The notes beneath the pieces are model-generated. The model searched no databases. It saw only the letters and a program-made list of their open reading frames with translations, and was not told where the DNA came from. From positions 1 through 64,000 of the forward strand of contig CAZWMT010000025.1 of assembly GCA_964635055.1 (NCBI GenBank): 64,000 nucleotides of DNA, in the 5' to 3' direction. Below are positions 34,796 to 43,347 of the stretch, in pieces. Source of the stretch: JAEUJM01 sp964635055. GTDB taxonomy: Bacteria > Actinomycetota > Acidimicrobiia > Acidimicrobiales > DATDAH01. Every line of letters starts with the position of its first letter. Positions within the stretch are counted from its first letter, which is position 1. The position numbers and the translations under genes are program-made.

Positions 34796-36538
34796 CTACT
34801 GGTGGGCGTCGGCCTCTGGGGAGACGGCCGGGTGGTTGGTCCGCCGGTAGTGCCACCAGATCGCCGCGAGGCTGGCCATGGTCAGCGAGACGACGAGCAA
34901 GGGCGAGCGCTCCGTCGGCCCGGCGGACCGCGCCTCCGCCCGGCTGCTGTCCGGGAGCAGGCAGTTGGTCGGCAGGGGGAGGGGCGGGGTGCCAGGTGGG
35001 CAGAGGGGCAGGCCCGGGACGGTGGGCAGCGGCGGGATGGTCACCGGGGGGACGGTGATGGGTGGCAACGGCGGCAACGGAACTGGGGAGGGGGGAGCGG
35101 TGGGGAGGGGCGATGACCCGCTCCCTCCGGTTCCGTTGCCACCGCCGCCGGTACCGCCGCCCCCGGGTGCCGGCGATGGGGTCACCGGCGGGGTGGGCGC
35201 AGCGGGGGATGGCCGAGCGGGGTCCTCGTCGTCGGTGCGAGGCGGGCGCCGGTCGGCAGCGGTCAACTGGGGGGGCTCGCCGTAGGCGAGGGGGCCGTCG
35301 TACTCGGGCAGGATCGTGGCCGGGCCGAACTGGCCGAGCCCGAAGCGGTCGAGGATGTCGATCCGCCAGAAGCTGGTGGCGCCCTGGCCACCGTCGATGT
35401 CGAAGCTGATGTGCACGTGGTCGGTGTGGGCGTTGGGGCCGTTGTAGGGGCGCCATCCGGCGGCGGCGTCGTAGGCGCTCCAGATGTGGCCGTTGAAGAT
35501 CAGGTACATCACGCCGAGGCGCCGGGCCATGGCGAACTGGTGGCCGTACTCGTCGGTGGCCAGCAGCCAGCCGATCACCTCGGCGGCGTGCTGCTTCTGG
35601 GTCGGGTCGTTGACGTCGACCGCCCAGTCCCACGCCCGGCCTTCCTTGTGCTCGCTGCGGCCCCCCTGGGCGCAGTCGCGGCTGATGCCGAAGTCGCCCG
35701 AGTCGGGGTAGGTGCGCAGCACCAGGTCGTGGAACCCGACGGTGCCGGGCTTCGCGCTGGGCGAGCACACCTGCTGGGGCTGGTAGCTGGCCAGCGGCTC
35801 GATCTCCTCGTCCCAGAGCCCGATCCACGGTGAGTCCTGGCCGAGGGTGGTGGCGTCCACCGGGCTCTCGCCCGGCACCAGCCCGGGCGCTCCGGCACCG
35901 ATGTCGGGCACCTCGGCCGGCACCGCGGGTGGGGCCGGCTCGGACGTGGTGGTGGTGCCCACACCGGTGTCGTCACCGCTCCCGTCGGCGGGCTCGGTGG
36001 TGCCGGGTCCAGCACCGGGTACCCCCGCGTCGCCGGCATCCGGGGTGGTCACCGGCACGTCGCCCTCGGTCTCGTCGGAGGTGGGGACGATGTTGATCTG
36101 CCAGCGGCCGTCCTCGTAGCGGGCGGTGAAGCCGGCGTAGGCGAACTCGCTGCGCCGGCAGCGGACGATGCCGTTCACCCTGGTGGTGTCGCGGTCCGGT
36201 GCGGGGCCGACGGGGCTGACGTGGGCGCCGCGCCGGTACCGGTCGTCGGGGCCGTTCCAGCTGACGTCGAGCCGGTCCTCGGGGCAGGTGCCGCCGCTGC
36301 GGAGGGGAACCGCCTGCAGCTCCGTGGCCATGGCCACCGCGGACTCCTCGGCGCCTGCCCTGCCGCGCCGCTCGCTCCCCTGCGGGAGCGGGGGGCGGGG
36401 CCGCTCGTGGGCCACCGCGGGCGCATCGCTGCCGCTCAACGTGGCGGCCAACACGGCGACCCCGCCGAGCAGGGTGACCAGCACCACGGCGAGACCCGTG
36501 ATCACCCATCGCCTCTGTCCCTTCGGCACTGCCCGCAT
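34796..36538 (-). CDS. Membrane-anchored M15/VanY-like peptidase-type protein
   Basis: 580 residues. N-terminal membrane helix (about 12-35: VITGLAVVLVTLLGGVAVLAA), a disordered Pro/Thr/Gly linker, then a catalytic-type domain (about 240-385) with SEHKEGRAWDWAVD and NAHTDHVHISF, the His/Asp plus HxH zinc layout of M15-like and extensin-like peptidases that cut peptidoglycan stems. A Pro/Gly-rich region (PPLPPITVPPVTIPPLP) and a second helix near the C-terminus follow. ATG 36538 is chosen for the GGGGG site; an ATG at 36601 touching the upstream palindrome would add 21 residues and could be leaderless. Wall remodelling is inferred. Confidence 0.82.
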   Translation of the reverse strand: MRAVPKGQRRWVITGLAVVLVTLLGGVAVLAATLSGSDAPAVAHERPRPPLPQGSERRGRAGAEESAVAMATELQAVPLRSGGTCPEDRLDVSWNGPDDRYRRGAHVSPVGPAPDRDTTRVNGIVRCRRSEFAYAGFTARYEDGRWQINIVPTSDETEGDVPVTTPDAGDAGVPGAGPGTTEPADGSGDDTGVGTTTTSEPAPPAVPAEVPDIGAGAPGLVPGESPVDATTLGQDSPWIGLWDEEIEPLASYQPQQVCSPSAKPGTVGFHDLVLRTYPDSGDFGISRDCAQGGRSEHKEGRAWDWAVDVNDPTQKQHAAEVIGWLLATDEYGHQFAMARRLGVMYLIFNGHIWSAYDAAAGWRPYNGPNAHTDHVHISFDIDGGQGATSFWRIDILDRFGLGQFGPATILPEYDGPLAYGEPPQLTAADRRPPRTDDEDPARPSPAAPTPPVTPSPAPGGGGTGGGGNGTGGSGSSPLPTAPPSPVPLPPLPPITVPPVTIPPLPTVPGLPLCPPGTPPLPLPTNCLLPDSSRAEARSAGPTERSPLLVVSLTMASLAAIWWHYRRTNHPAVSPEADAHQ

Positions 36539-36600
36539 CTCAGCCCCCTGTGGCCCGACGCAGCCGGTCTGCGTCCCCGACGTCCTCGACGGTCCCTGCA

Positions 36601-36627
36601 TGTTACATCACGACAGAAGATGTAACA
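36601..36627. promoter_or_regulatory. Perfect TGTTACATC / GATGTAACA operator
   Basis: TGTTACATC, a 9-base spacer, then GATGTAACA: a perfect 9-bp inverted repeat in the 113-base gap upstream of the M15-like gene. The half-site is the same as elements ahead of both mce operons (GATGTTACA at 16517, GTAACATC at 47258). Probably a TetR operator. Confidence 0.6.
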
Positions 36628-36651
36628 AGTTCAACCGGCGAGAACCTGGGA

Positions 36652-37134
36652 TCACTCGTCGGTCTGCACCACCAGCACGTCGCAGGGGGCGTGGTGCAGG
36701 ACCGCGTCGGCCACGCTGCCCAGCAGTCGGCGGGCGCCGCGAAGTCCCACCGAGCCCACCACCACCAGGTCGGCGCCGTGCAGGAACATGGCGTCGAGGA
36801 GCACCGCGGCGGGCACGCCGTCGTCGCTGCTGACGGTGACGTGTGGGGCGCCCTCCGCCAGGGCGATGGCCCGGCCCTCGGCGGCGGTGGCCTCGGCCTG
36901 GGCGCGGTCGGTCACCGACCAGGCCAGGTCGCTCGGCACGCCCACCTGTCGGCCGGCGACCGCGGCCGACGGCGTGCCGGCGAGTTGGGACATGGCGTCC
37001 GCGTGGGTGCGCGAGAACGCGGTGACGATCACCAGCCTGGCCCCGTGGGTGCGGGCCAGCATCCCGGCCTCGCGCACCGCCCGGGCCGCCGTCGCCGAGC
37101 CGTCGGTTCCCACCACGATCGTGCCGTAGGTCAT
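36652..37134 (-). CDS. Universal stress protein (UspA family)
   Basis: 160 residues. UspA fold with the N-terminal strand GTIVVGTDGSATAARAV and the C-terminal ATP-site region VVVGSVGLRGARRLLGS, close to the G-x2-G-x9-G(S/T) pattern of ATP-binding members (one residue shorter). ATG 37132-37134 fits the family start; an upstream ATG at 37170 would overlap the divergent promoter. Divergent from a second usp gene. Confidence 0.92.
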   Translation of the reverse strand: MTYGTIVVGTDGSATAARAVREAGMLARTHGARLVIVTAFSRTHADAMSQLAGTPSAAVAGRQVGVPSDLAWSVTDRAQAEATAAEGRAIALAEGAPHVTVSSDDGVPAAVLLDAMFLHGADLVVVGSVGLRGARRLLGSVADAVLHHAPCDVLVVQTDE

Positions 37135-37136
37135 GG

Positions 37137-37170
37137 GTGACAGTGTAGACAAGACGACGTAAGCTGTCAC
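37137..37170. promoter_or_regulatory. Inverted repeat in the divergent usp promoter
   Basis: GTGACAG, a 20-base spacer, CTGTCAC. It fills the whole 37-base gap between the two usp start codons, so both genes must be transcribed from overlapping, nearly leaderless promoters, and a dimer bound here would act on both. Confidence 0.4.
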
Positions 37171-37171
37171 T

Positions 37172-37576
37172 ATGTCGTCCCCTTTCGCTGCAACGACCGG
37201 CGGCCCGCGCTACGGACGGGTCCTCGTGGGCACCGACGGGTCGGTCACCGCCGACAAGGCCGTCGACCGTGCCGTCGACGTGGCCCGCACGCACCACGCG
37301 CGGCTCACCGTCCTCTCCGCAGGACGACGGGCCGAGGACGTGCTGCGGGGCGAGGAGGCCCGTCTCGCCGACGCCGGCGTGGAGCTCACCCTCCGACCGG
37401 TCGCCGGTGACCCGGCCCACGCGCTGATCGCCGAGGCCCACGAAGGTGGCTACGACCTGCTGGTGGTCGGCAACCTGGGCCTGTCCGGCTTTCGCCGGCT
37501 CAACCCGCTCGGCTCGGTGCCCGGCAAGGTGAGCCACCACCTCCCGTGCTCGCTGCTGGTGGTCAAGACCACCTGA
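37172..37576 (+). CDS. Universal stress protein (UspA family), short form
   Basis: 134 residues. YGRVLVGTDGSVTADKAVDRA at the start and LLVVGNLGLSGFRRLNPLGS at the end match the UspA ATP-binding layout; the middle is shorter than usual. ATG 37172 starts directly after the inverted repeat, with no clear ribosome site, so a leaderless mRNA is possible. Converges with the second mas gene. Confidence 0.9.
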   Translation: MSSPFAATTGGPRYGRVLVGTDGSVTADKAVDRAVDVARTHHARLTVLSAGRRAEDVLRGEEARLADAGVELTLRPVAGDPAHALIAEAHEGGYDLLVVGNLGLSGFRRLNPLGSVPGKVSHHLPCSLLVVKTT

Positions 37577-37602
37577 CCGTCAGCAAGATCACCTGACCAC
37601 CA

Positions 37603-38466
37603 TCAGCCCGCGGGGCTGGTGGTGGCGGCCGCCCCCGCACCGGCGCCACCGGCGGGGTCGAGACCCTCCTGGGTGGTGGCGAGGAACGTCAGGTCGTCGG
37701 CCTTCCACGCGCCGCCCTGCTTCTTCAGGTCGATGCGCACGTACGACCCGGCCAGGCGGCGGGTACCGATCGTGCTGCGGATCACCGCGTCGAACGACAC
37801 CACGGCGGTGGCGGTGTCGTCGCTGAGGTCGCTGACGTACACGTCGCGCACGTGCACCCGGCCACGCGCCCGCAGTTCGTCGACCACCGGCTGCAGTTCC
37901 TCGAAGAACGCGTTCTGGTAGGTCTCGGCGTACTCGGCGGTGGCCAGGTCGGTGACCGCCTGCAGGCTGCCCTCGAGGTCGCGGTGGTCGTAGCTCATGG
38001 TGGCGCTGGCGAACCGGCCCGCGACCGACGCGGCTGCCTGCCGGTCGTCCCGGGCCGACTCGAGGTGGTCGGCCCGCACGAACGACGCCAACGCGATGGC
38101 GAGCATGGCGACACCCCAGAGGGCCACGCCCCCCACCAGCAGGGCCCGGCGTGGGCCGGCACCCCGACCCGTGGGCGCCTGTCGGTCGGCGTCGGCGTCC
38201 GCGTCGAGGTCCTCGCGTCGATCGACCGCGGGACCGACAGGATCGAGATGGACGGCGACATCGGCGCCACCGTCCAGGACCGCGCCACCGTCCAGGACCG
38301 CGCCACCGTCCAGGACCGCGTCACCGTCGAGGACCGCGTCGCCGTCGGGATCGCCGCTGACGCGCCGCGGGCGCTCCTGGGCGCGGCCCGTGCCCTCGCG
38401 GCGGGCCCCTCGCGGGCGGGGGTCGATCTCGATCCCGAGGTCGTCGGTGGGGTGCTCGTCAGCCAT
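37603..38466 (-). CDS. Mce-associated (Mas) membrane protein, locus 2
   Basis: 287 residues from ATG 38464-38466 (GGAG nine bases upstream); ATG 38475 is an alternative. The cytoplasmic N-terminus contains a hexapeptide repeat, DGDAVL/DGGAVL, made by an 18-bp DNA repeat, and an acidic DADADAD stretch. Then a membrane helix (LLVGGVALWGVAMLAIALASF) and an NTF2-like outer domain. It is the last gene of the second mce operon. The acidic, repeat-built N-terminus is shared in character but not in sequence with the locus 1 protein. Confidence 0.83.
   Translation of the reverse strand: MADEHPTDDLGIEIDPRPRGARREGTGRAQERPRRVSGDPDGDAVLDGDAVLDGGAVLDGGAVLDGGADVAVHLDPVGPAVDRREDLDADADADRQAPTGRGAGPRRALLVGGVALWGVAMLAIALASFVRADHLESARDDRQAAASVAGRFASATMSYDHRDLEGSLQAVTDLATAEYAETYQNAFFEELQPVVDELRARGRVHVRDVYVSDLSDDTATAVVSFDAVIRSTIGTRRLAGSYVRIDLKKQGGAWKADDLTFLATTQEGLDPAGGAGAGAAATTSPAG
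38266..38355. repeat. 18-bp tandem repeat inside the locus 2 mas gene
   Basis: Three perfect units of GCCACCGTCCAGGACCGC (38266-38319) followed by two diverged units. In frame, each unit encodes six residues (DGGAVL type), so copy-number change would lengthen or shorten the cytoplasmic tail without a frameshift. Confidence 0.9.
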
Positions 38467-38547
38467 GGTGGGCATCTCCGTCCAGCCTTTCGAGTGGTCG
38501 CTGCGTACGTGGTGGCAAGGGGTGGGTCGTGGTCGATCGAACGGCGG

Positions 38548-39852
38548 TCAGGCGCGGTGGCGGCCGGGGAGCCAGCGCCACGGGCGGACGGCGGCGAGGG
38601 CGGCCAGCGCGAGGAGCACGAACACGATCACGAACGGGTTGAAGCGGTGGTCGTCGCTGCGCTGTTGCGACGAGGCCTGCTCGCCGGGCTCGTCGCGCGG
38701 CGCGCCGGGGTCCACCGCGGGGCTGTCGCCGGTGCCGCCGGCCGCGCCCGCCGAGGCGGCCGTCGGGCTGCCCGACGGTGCGCCCACCGCCGACAGGTCG
38801 GGGCAGGCGGCCACCGCCGGGACGTCGGGCAGCTGGCGGGGCTGGTCGTACACGGGCACCGGCTCCTCGCCGCCCACGTTGAGGGGCGGGATGGCCCGGA
38901 TGTAGGGACCGTCGGCCTCGTTGGCCACCACACCGCCGGCCGAGGAGTCCTGGAAGACGGCCTCGGCGTCGGGCCCGGTCGCGAGCAGCTGCTCGATGGC
39001 ACCGAGCAGATCGGGGCGGCCGAGCCGGACCGCCAGCTCACCCAGGTCGCCGAGCACGCAGCTCACCTCCGGCTTCGACCCGGCGAGCAGGTCGGCGGTG
39101 CGGTTGGCCAGGCTGTTGCCGTCGGTGAGCACCCGCTGCAGGTCGGCGTTGGCGGCGGTGAGGGTGCCGGTGACGGCGACGGCGTTGTCGAGGCCCCGGC
39201 CCAGCTCGGCGCGGTGGGCGGACAGGGTGCTCACCAGGTCGGCCATGTTGGCGGTGAACTCCTCGACGAGGTCGGCGTTGTCCGCGAAGGTGTCGAGGGC
39301 GTCGCTGCTGCCCGTGATGATGCGGCGCAGGTCCTCGGACCGGCCATCCAGGCCCACCGCCAGCTCGTGCAGCAGCGTGTCGAGGTCATCGGCGGGAACG
39401 GCGCTCACCAGTTGGTCGAGCGCGTCGAACAGGTCGGCGTAGGCCAGCGGGGTCGAGGTGCGCTCCCGGGGGATGTGGGCCCCCGGCTCGAGGAACGGGC
39501 CGTCGGTCGACGCATCGGCGGGCGGCACCACGTCGACGTAGGGCTCGCCGATGGCCGACTTGCGCCGCACGGCCAGGCTCGACCCCTCCGGGATGTGACG
39601 ACCCTTGTCGATGGCCATCAGAACGGTCACGCCGCCGTCTTCGAGGTCGACCGCACGCACCCGCCCGATCGGGGTGCCCAGGTAGCCCACGTCGAAGCCG
39701 GGCTGCAGGCCGGGCGAGCTCTCGAAGTCGGCGGTGATGGTGTAGGGCCGGTCGAACACGTCGATCTGCAACACGTTGCCCACCGCCCACCAGGCGAGCG
39801 AGAGGCCCAGCGCGGCGAAGACGGCGAGGTTCACCGCCACCCGCCGGTTCAC
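38548..39852 (-). CDS. mceF: MCE family protein, position F, locus 2
   Basis: 434 residues from GTG 39850-39852, which overlaps the mceE stop. Anchor helix about 5-28 (VAVNLAVFAALGLSLAWWAV), MCE domain about 38-120 (FDVGYLGTPIGRVRAVDL, LAVRRKSAIGEPYVDVVPP), helical region and a C-terminal membrane helix (FVIVFVLLALAALAAV). An Ala/Gly/Pro linker precedes that helix. Confidence 0.93.
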   Translation of the reverse strand: MNRRVAVNLAVFAALGLSLAWWAVGNVLQIDVFDRPYTITADFESSPGLQPGFDVGYLGTPIGRVRAVDLEDGGVTVLMAIDKGRHIPEGSSLAVRRKSAIGEPYVDVVPPADASTDGPFLEPGAHIPRERTSTPLAYADLFDALDQLVSAVPADDLDTLLHELAVGLDGRSEDLRRIITGSSDALDTFADNADLVEEFTANMADLVSTLSAHRAELGRGLDNAVAVTGTLTAANADLQRVLTDGNSLANRTADLLAGSKPEVSCVLGDLGELAVRLGRPDLLGAIEQLLATGPDAEAVFQDSSAGGVVANEADGPYIRAIPPLNVGGEEPVPVYDQPRQLPDVPAVAACPDLSAVGAPSGSPTAASAGAAGGTGDSPAVDPGAPRDEPGEQASSQQRSDDHRFNPFVIVFVLLALAALAAVRPWRWLPGRHRA

Positions 39853-41228
39853 CCGCCCGCCCCCGGGATGGGGAGCGGCACGCCCGTGCCACCGGTGCCA
39901 CCGCCGCTCCCGCCGACGCCGCCGCCCGGCACGCCGGGAACGGGCACCGGCACCGGGGAGGGGGCCGGGGTGGTCTGGCCGGACGAGGCGCCGGCCGGGC
40001 ACAGCACGGTCAGCTGCGTGGCCAGGTCCGTCGCCAGCGTCCCGTCGACCGCCGTCTGCAGCCCGTGCAGTTGGTCGCAGACCGCTGCCGGCAGCGCGAC
40101 GTCGGGCAGCGTGCCCAGCAGGCCGAGGATCGAGCTCACCAGGTTGTTGACGTCGTCGAGGCTGTTGCGGGGGTCGGCCGGCGCGCCGCCGGGAGCGGTC
40201 GGGGCGGCGGGCGTCGCCGGGACGGGTGCCGGCGCGTCGCCGATGGCGCCCGAGGGGGTGGCCACGCCGCGGGCCCAGATGAACTGGGCCTGCGCGGCGG
40301 CACCGGTGTCCCTGGCGGCGACGTTGTTCGAGATCTTGACCAGGAACTGGTCGACCGACTCGAGCAGCGACTCGATCAGCGGTCGCTGGCCCGCCAGGGT
40401 GGCGACGATGGGGTCGAGGTCGTGCAGCGTGTGGATCAGGTCGTCCAGGTGGGGGACCAGCACCGTGCTGGTGCTGACCTGGCTCATGTTCCGGATGCCC
40501 CGTAGCGCGGCCACCATGCGATCGCGGTTGGCGGCGAGCGTCACCGAGGCGCCGGCCAGGTCGTCCACCAGCCCCGCCACCCGCTGGTCGTTGGCCGCCA
40601 GGTCCCTGGTCAACTGTCCGAACCCGTCGATGGTGGTGGCGATCTGCTCGCGCTGCGAGTCGAGGTCGGTGACCACGGTGGACAGGTCGGCCAGCAGCTC
40701 GTTCAGCTCGTGCCCCCGACCCCCGAGCGCCGCGGCGCCGGTCGAGACGATCGTGCTCACGTCGTTGGCGGTGACCGCGCCCAGGAACTCGATGGCGCGC
40801 TCGGTCACCTCCTCGAACTCGGCCTCACTGGTGGTGCGGGTGATCTCGTCCCCGGCGTGCAGGAGCCGGCCATCCGCCCCGCCCGGCGAGGTGGCGGGAA
40901 GCCGCAGCTCGATGTACTGCTCGCCCAGCAACGAGGTCTTGGCCAGGACCGCGGTGGTGTCGACCGGCAGCGGGTGGCCGTCCTCGATCGCCATCGTCAC
41001 CCGCGCCCGGTAGCCGTCGAGACGCACACCGGTCACCGTCCCGATGGTGACGTCGGCCAGCTTCACCGAGTGCCCGACCACCAGGTTGCTGACGTCGTCG
41101 AACGTGGCGGTAAGGACGAGGTCGCCCTTGGGTGACCCGGCGGTGCGCAGCGAGCACGCCGGCGCCAGCACGGCGAGCACGAGCACCGCGACCAGTGCTC
41201 GGGTGACGCGGGGAGGGAGGCGCTTCAC
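39849..41228 (-). CDS. mceE: MCE family lipoprotein, position E, locus 2
   Basis: 459 residues. Signal peptide ends in VLAPACS, a lipobox with Cys near residue 25. MCE domain about 38-120 (HSVKLADVTIGTVTGVRL, VLAKTSLLGEQYIELRLP), long helical region, then a Pro/Gly-rich tail (PVPVPVPGVPGGGVGGSGGG). About 120 residues longer than the locus 1 homologue because of that tail. GTG overlaps the mceD stop. Confidence 0.93.
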   Translation of the reverse strand: MKRLPPRVTRALVAVLVLAVLAPACSLRTAGSPKGDLVLTATFDDVSNLVVGHSVKLADVTIGTVTGVRLDGYRARVTMAIEDGHPLPVDTTAVLAKTSLLGEQYIELRLPATSPGGADGRLLHAGDEITRTTSEAEFEEVTERAIEFLGAVTANDVSTIVSTGAAALGGRGHELNELLADLSTVVTDLDSQREQIATTIDGFGQLTRDLAANDQRVAGLVDDLAGASVTLAANRDRMVAALRGIRNMSQVSTSTVLVPHLDDLIHTLHDLDPIVATLAGQRPLIESLLESVDQFLVKISNNVAARDTGAAAQAQFIWARGVATPSGAIGDAPAPVPATPAAPTAPGGAPADPRNSLDDVNNLVSSILGLLGTLPDVALPAAVCDQLHGLQTAVDGTLATDLATQLTVLCPAGASSGQTTPAPSPVPVPVPGVPGGGVGGSGGGTGGTGVPLPIPGAGG

Positions 41229-42259
41229 GGGCAGGTCACCCCCGGTTGCGGCACGCAGGGGGCCTGCAGCTGCAGCCCGAGCGCGGTGAACAGAGGTCGC
41301 AGCACCTCGGCGGTGATGGGTGTGAGGTTGATGCGCTGCACCAGCACGCCCATGCCGGCGTCGTAGGCCCCGATGAGCCCCTGCGAGTTGCGGTTGAGGG
41401 CGTCGACGAGCAGCGCCACCGCGCCCAGGTTGGTGTGCACCGACCGGGTCAGGCGGGCGAGTTGGGCCAGGTCCTCGGGCAGGTGGTCCTGCGCGCTGCG
41501 CACGATCCCGTCGCCCTCCTGCGCGAGCTGGCCGAGGCCGACCAGCAGGTCCTGGATGTCCTGGCGCTCGTCGGCCAGCACCCCCGAGGCGGTGGCGAAC
41601 GAGTCGATCACGTGGCCCAACTGCTCCTCGCGTCGCCCGAGCGTGCCGGCCAACTCGTTCAGGTTGCCGGCCACCGCCACCAGCGAGTCGTCCTCGGTGG
41701 CCATCAGCTGCGACAGGTCGCCCATCTGCGTGAGGCTCTCGTTCAGCAGGTCGCCACGCCCGTCGAGGGTCTCGGCCCCCTCGTGCACCAGGCGGGCCAC
41801 CTCGTCGGGGTCGAGGCCGCGGGCCAGGTCGGTGAACGCCTGGAGGGCCTCGTCGGGCTCGGCCGGCACGGTGGTGCGCTCGATGGGGATCACGTCGCCG
41901 TCGTGGGCGCGCGCCTCGCCCTCCTGCCACGCGGGGAACAGGGTGACGCTGCGCTCGCCGATGAGCGACAGCGGCACCACCGCGGCCTTCACGTCGGCCG
42001 GCACCGGCACGTCGTGGTCGACCGATATCTCCACCCGCACCCGGTTGCCCTCGGGCACCACGGCGTCGATGGTGCCGGCGTCGAGCCCCATCACCCGCAC
42101 GCTGGAGCCGGGGTAGACGGCGACCGCCCGGCGGAAGTGCACGGTGAGGTGGACCGAACCGGGGCCGCCCCCCGGCCGGCCGATGGCGCAACCGCCGCCG
42201 AGGAGCGACACCACCAGCACCATCGCCACGGCCCGGGCGCGTGCCCCCGACCACCTCAT
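41225..42259 (-). CDS. mceD: MCE family lipoprotein, position D, locus 2
   Basis: 344 residues. Signal peptide with a clear lipobox LLGGGC (Cys near residue 24), then an MCE domain about 35-120 (GSSVRVMGLDAGTIDAVV, AVVPLSLIGERSVTLFP) and a helical region ending with a Cys pair (APCVPQPGVTC). It lacks the 150-residue Pro/Gly tail of the locus 1 MceD. ATG overlaps the mceC stop. Confidence 0.93.
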   Translation of the reverse strand: MRWSGARARAVAMVLVVSLLGGGCAIGRPGGGPGSVHLTVHFRRAVAVYPGSSVRVMGLDAGTIDAVVPEGNRVRVEISVDHDVPVPADVKAAVVPLSLIGERSVTLFPAWQEGEARAHDGDVIPIERTTVPAEPDEALQAFTDLARGLDPDEVARLVHEGAETLDGRGDLLNESLTQMGDLSQLMATEDDSLVAVAGNLNELAGTLGRREEQLGHVIDSFATASGVLADERQDIQDLLVGLGQLAQEGDGIVRSAQDHLPEDLAQLARLTRSVHTNLGAVALLVDALNRNSQGLIGAYDAGMGVLVQRINLTPITAEVLRPLFTALGLQLQAPCVPQPGVTCP

Positions 42260-43347
42260 GGAGCGGTCGCCTGGGTGAGGCCCAGCTGCGGGTAGATGCG
42301 GGCGAGGGCGCCGATGACGTCGGGGCCGAGCGACGTGGGCAGCACGTCGATGTAGGGGCCGTGCGACGCGATGGCCGACACCTGCTGGTAGGTGGGGCCC
42401 GACCAGGCCAGGATCGTGTCGACGTCGTCCTGGTGGGCGGCCACCGCGTCGGTCGCCACGTCGAGGTCGTCGAGGATGGCCTCCAGCTGCGTCCGTCGGG
42501 TAGTGACGATGTCGGCCAGCCGGGCGACGGCATCCGAGCCGTCGCCGAGGATGGTGGCCAACTCGGTGCGACGGCGGGCGATCTGGTCGAGCACCACGTT
42601 GCTCGAGTCGATGAGCTCGACGATGGCCTGGTCCTTCTCGGCGAGGGTGGCGGTGAGCGACTCGCTCTGGTCGAGCAGGTCGTGGATCGCGGCCTGGCGC
42701 TCGTTGAACGCCCGCGACACCTCGGTGAGCGCCCGCAGCACCCGCTCCACCCGTGGCCCGTTGTCGGTGGCGATGTCCGCGAATTCGGTGACCATGCGGT
42801 TGACCGCGTCGGTGTCGATGGCGTCCACCACGTCGGTGGTGGCGTTGAAGGTCTCGGTCACCGAGAACGGCACGCTGGTGCGCGAGATCGGGATGCGTCG
42901 GCGATCGGCGGGCAGGTCGGCCATGCGGGGCGTGCCCGCCACGTTCTCCAGCCGGATGTACTGGCCGCCGAGGAGGGTGGAGAGGGCGACCCGGGCGGTG
43001 GTGTCCGGCCCGAGGGCGACATCGTCGTCGACCTCGAAGGTCACCACCACCTGCCCCGCACGGCGATCGGCCGCCAGGCCGGTCACCTCGCCCACCTCCA
43101 CCCCGGCCAGCCGTACCAGGGAGCCCGATTTGAGCCCGGCGGCGTCGGGCAGCACCGCCCGCACGACGTAGCGGTGCTCGAGCAGGTCGAGCGATCCGAC
43201 CGCGAACGCAGCGACGCAGAGCGAGAGGATCACGGCCACGGCCACGATGCCCACCGAGCGCCGGTTCATCTCCGTGAACCGTCCGGGGGTCAGGCGCTCG
43301 AGCAGGCGGCGGATGCGGCCGGTGGCGGCGACGTCGGCCCGGGTCAC
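42256..43347 (-). CDS. mceC: MCE family protein, position C, locus 2
   Basis: 363 residues from GTG 43345-43347, overlapping the mceB stop. Anchor helix about 32-50 (VGIVAVAVILSLCVAAFAVG), MCE domain about 55-140 (KSGSLVRLAGVEVGEVTGL, RVALSTLLGGQYIRLENV), then a helical region. No disordered tail, unlike the locus 1 MceC. Confidence 0.93.
   Translation of the reverse strand: MTRADVAATGRIRRLLERLTPGRFTEMNRRSVGIVAVAVILSLCVAAFAVGSLDLLEHRYVVRAVLPDAAGLKSGSLVRLAGVEVGEVTGLAADRRAGQVVVTFEVDDDVALGPDTTARVALSTLLGGQYIRLENVAGTPRMADLPADRRRIPISRTSVPFSVTETFNATTDVVDAIDTDAVNRMVTEFADIATDNGPRVERVLRALTEVSRAFNERQAAIHDLLDQSESLTATLAEKDQAIVELIDSSNVVLDQIARRRTELATILGDGSDAVARLADIVTTRRTQLEAILDDLDVATDAVAAHQDDVDTILAWSGPTYQQVSAIASHGPYIDVLPTSLGPDVIGALARIYPQLGLTQATAP

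Noticed and set aside
38266..38355. Possible CRISPR-like repeat array
   Set aside because: Units are contiguous with no spacers and lie in frame in a gene; a coding minisatellite.
37852..41013. 1053-residue open frame on the plus strand
   Set aside because: Antisense to the mas, mceF and mceE genes of locus 2. It encodes Arg/Ala/Val-rich low-complexity sequence with no domain; typical of high-GC shadows.
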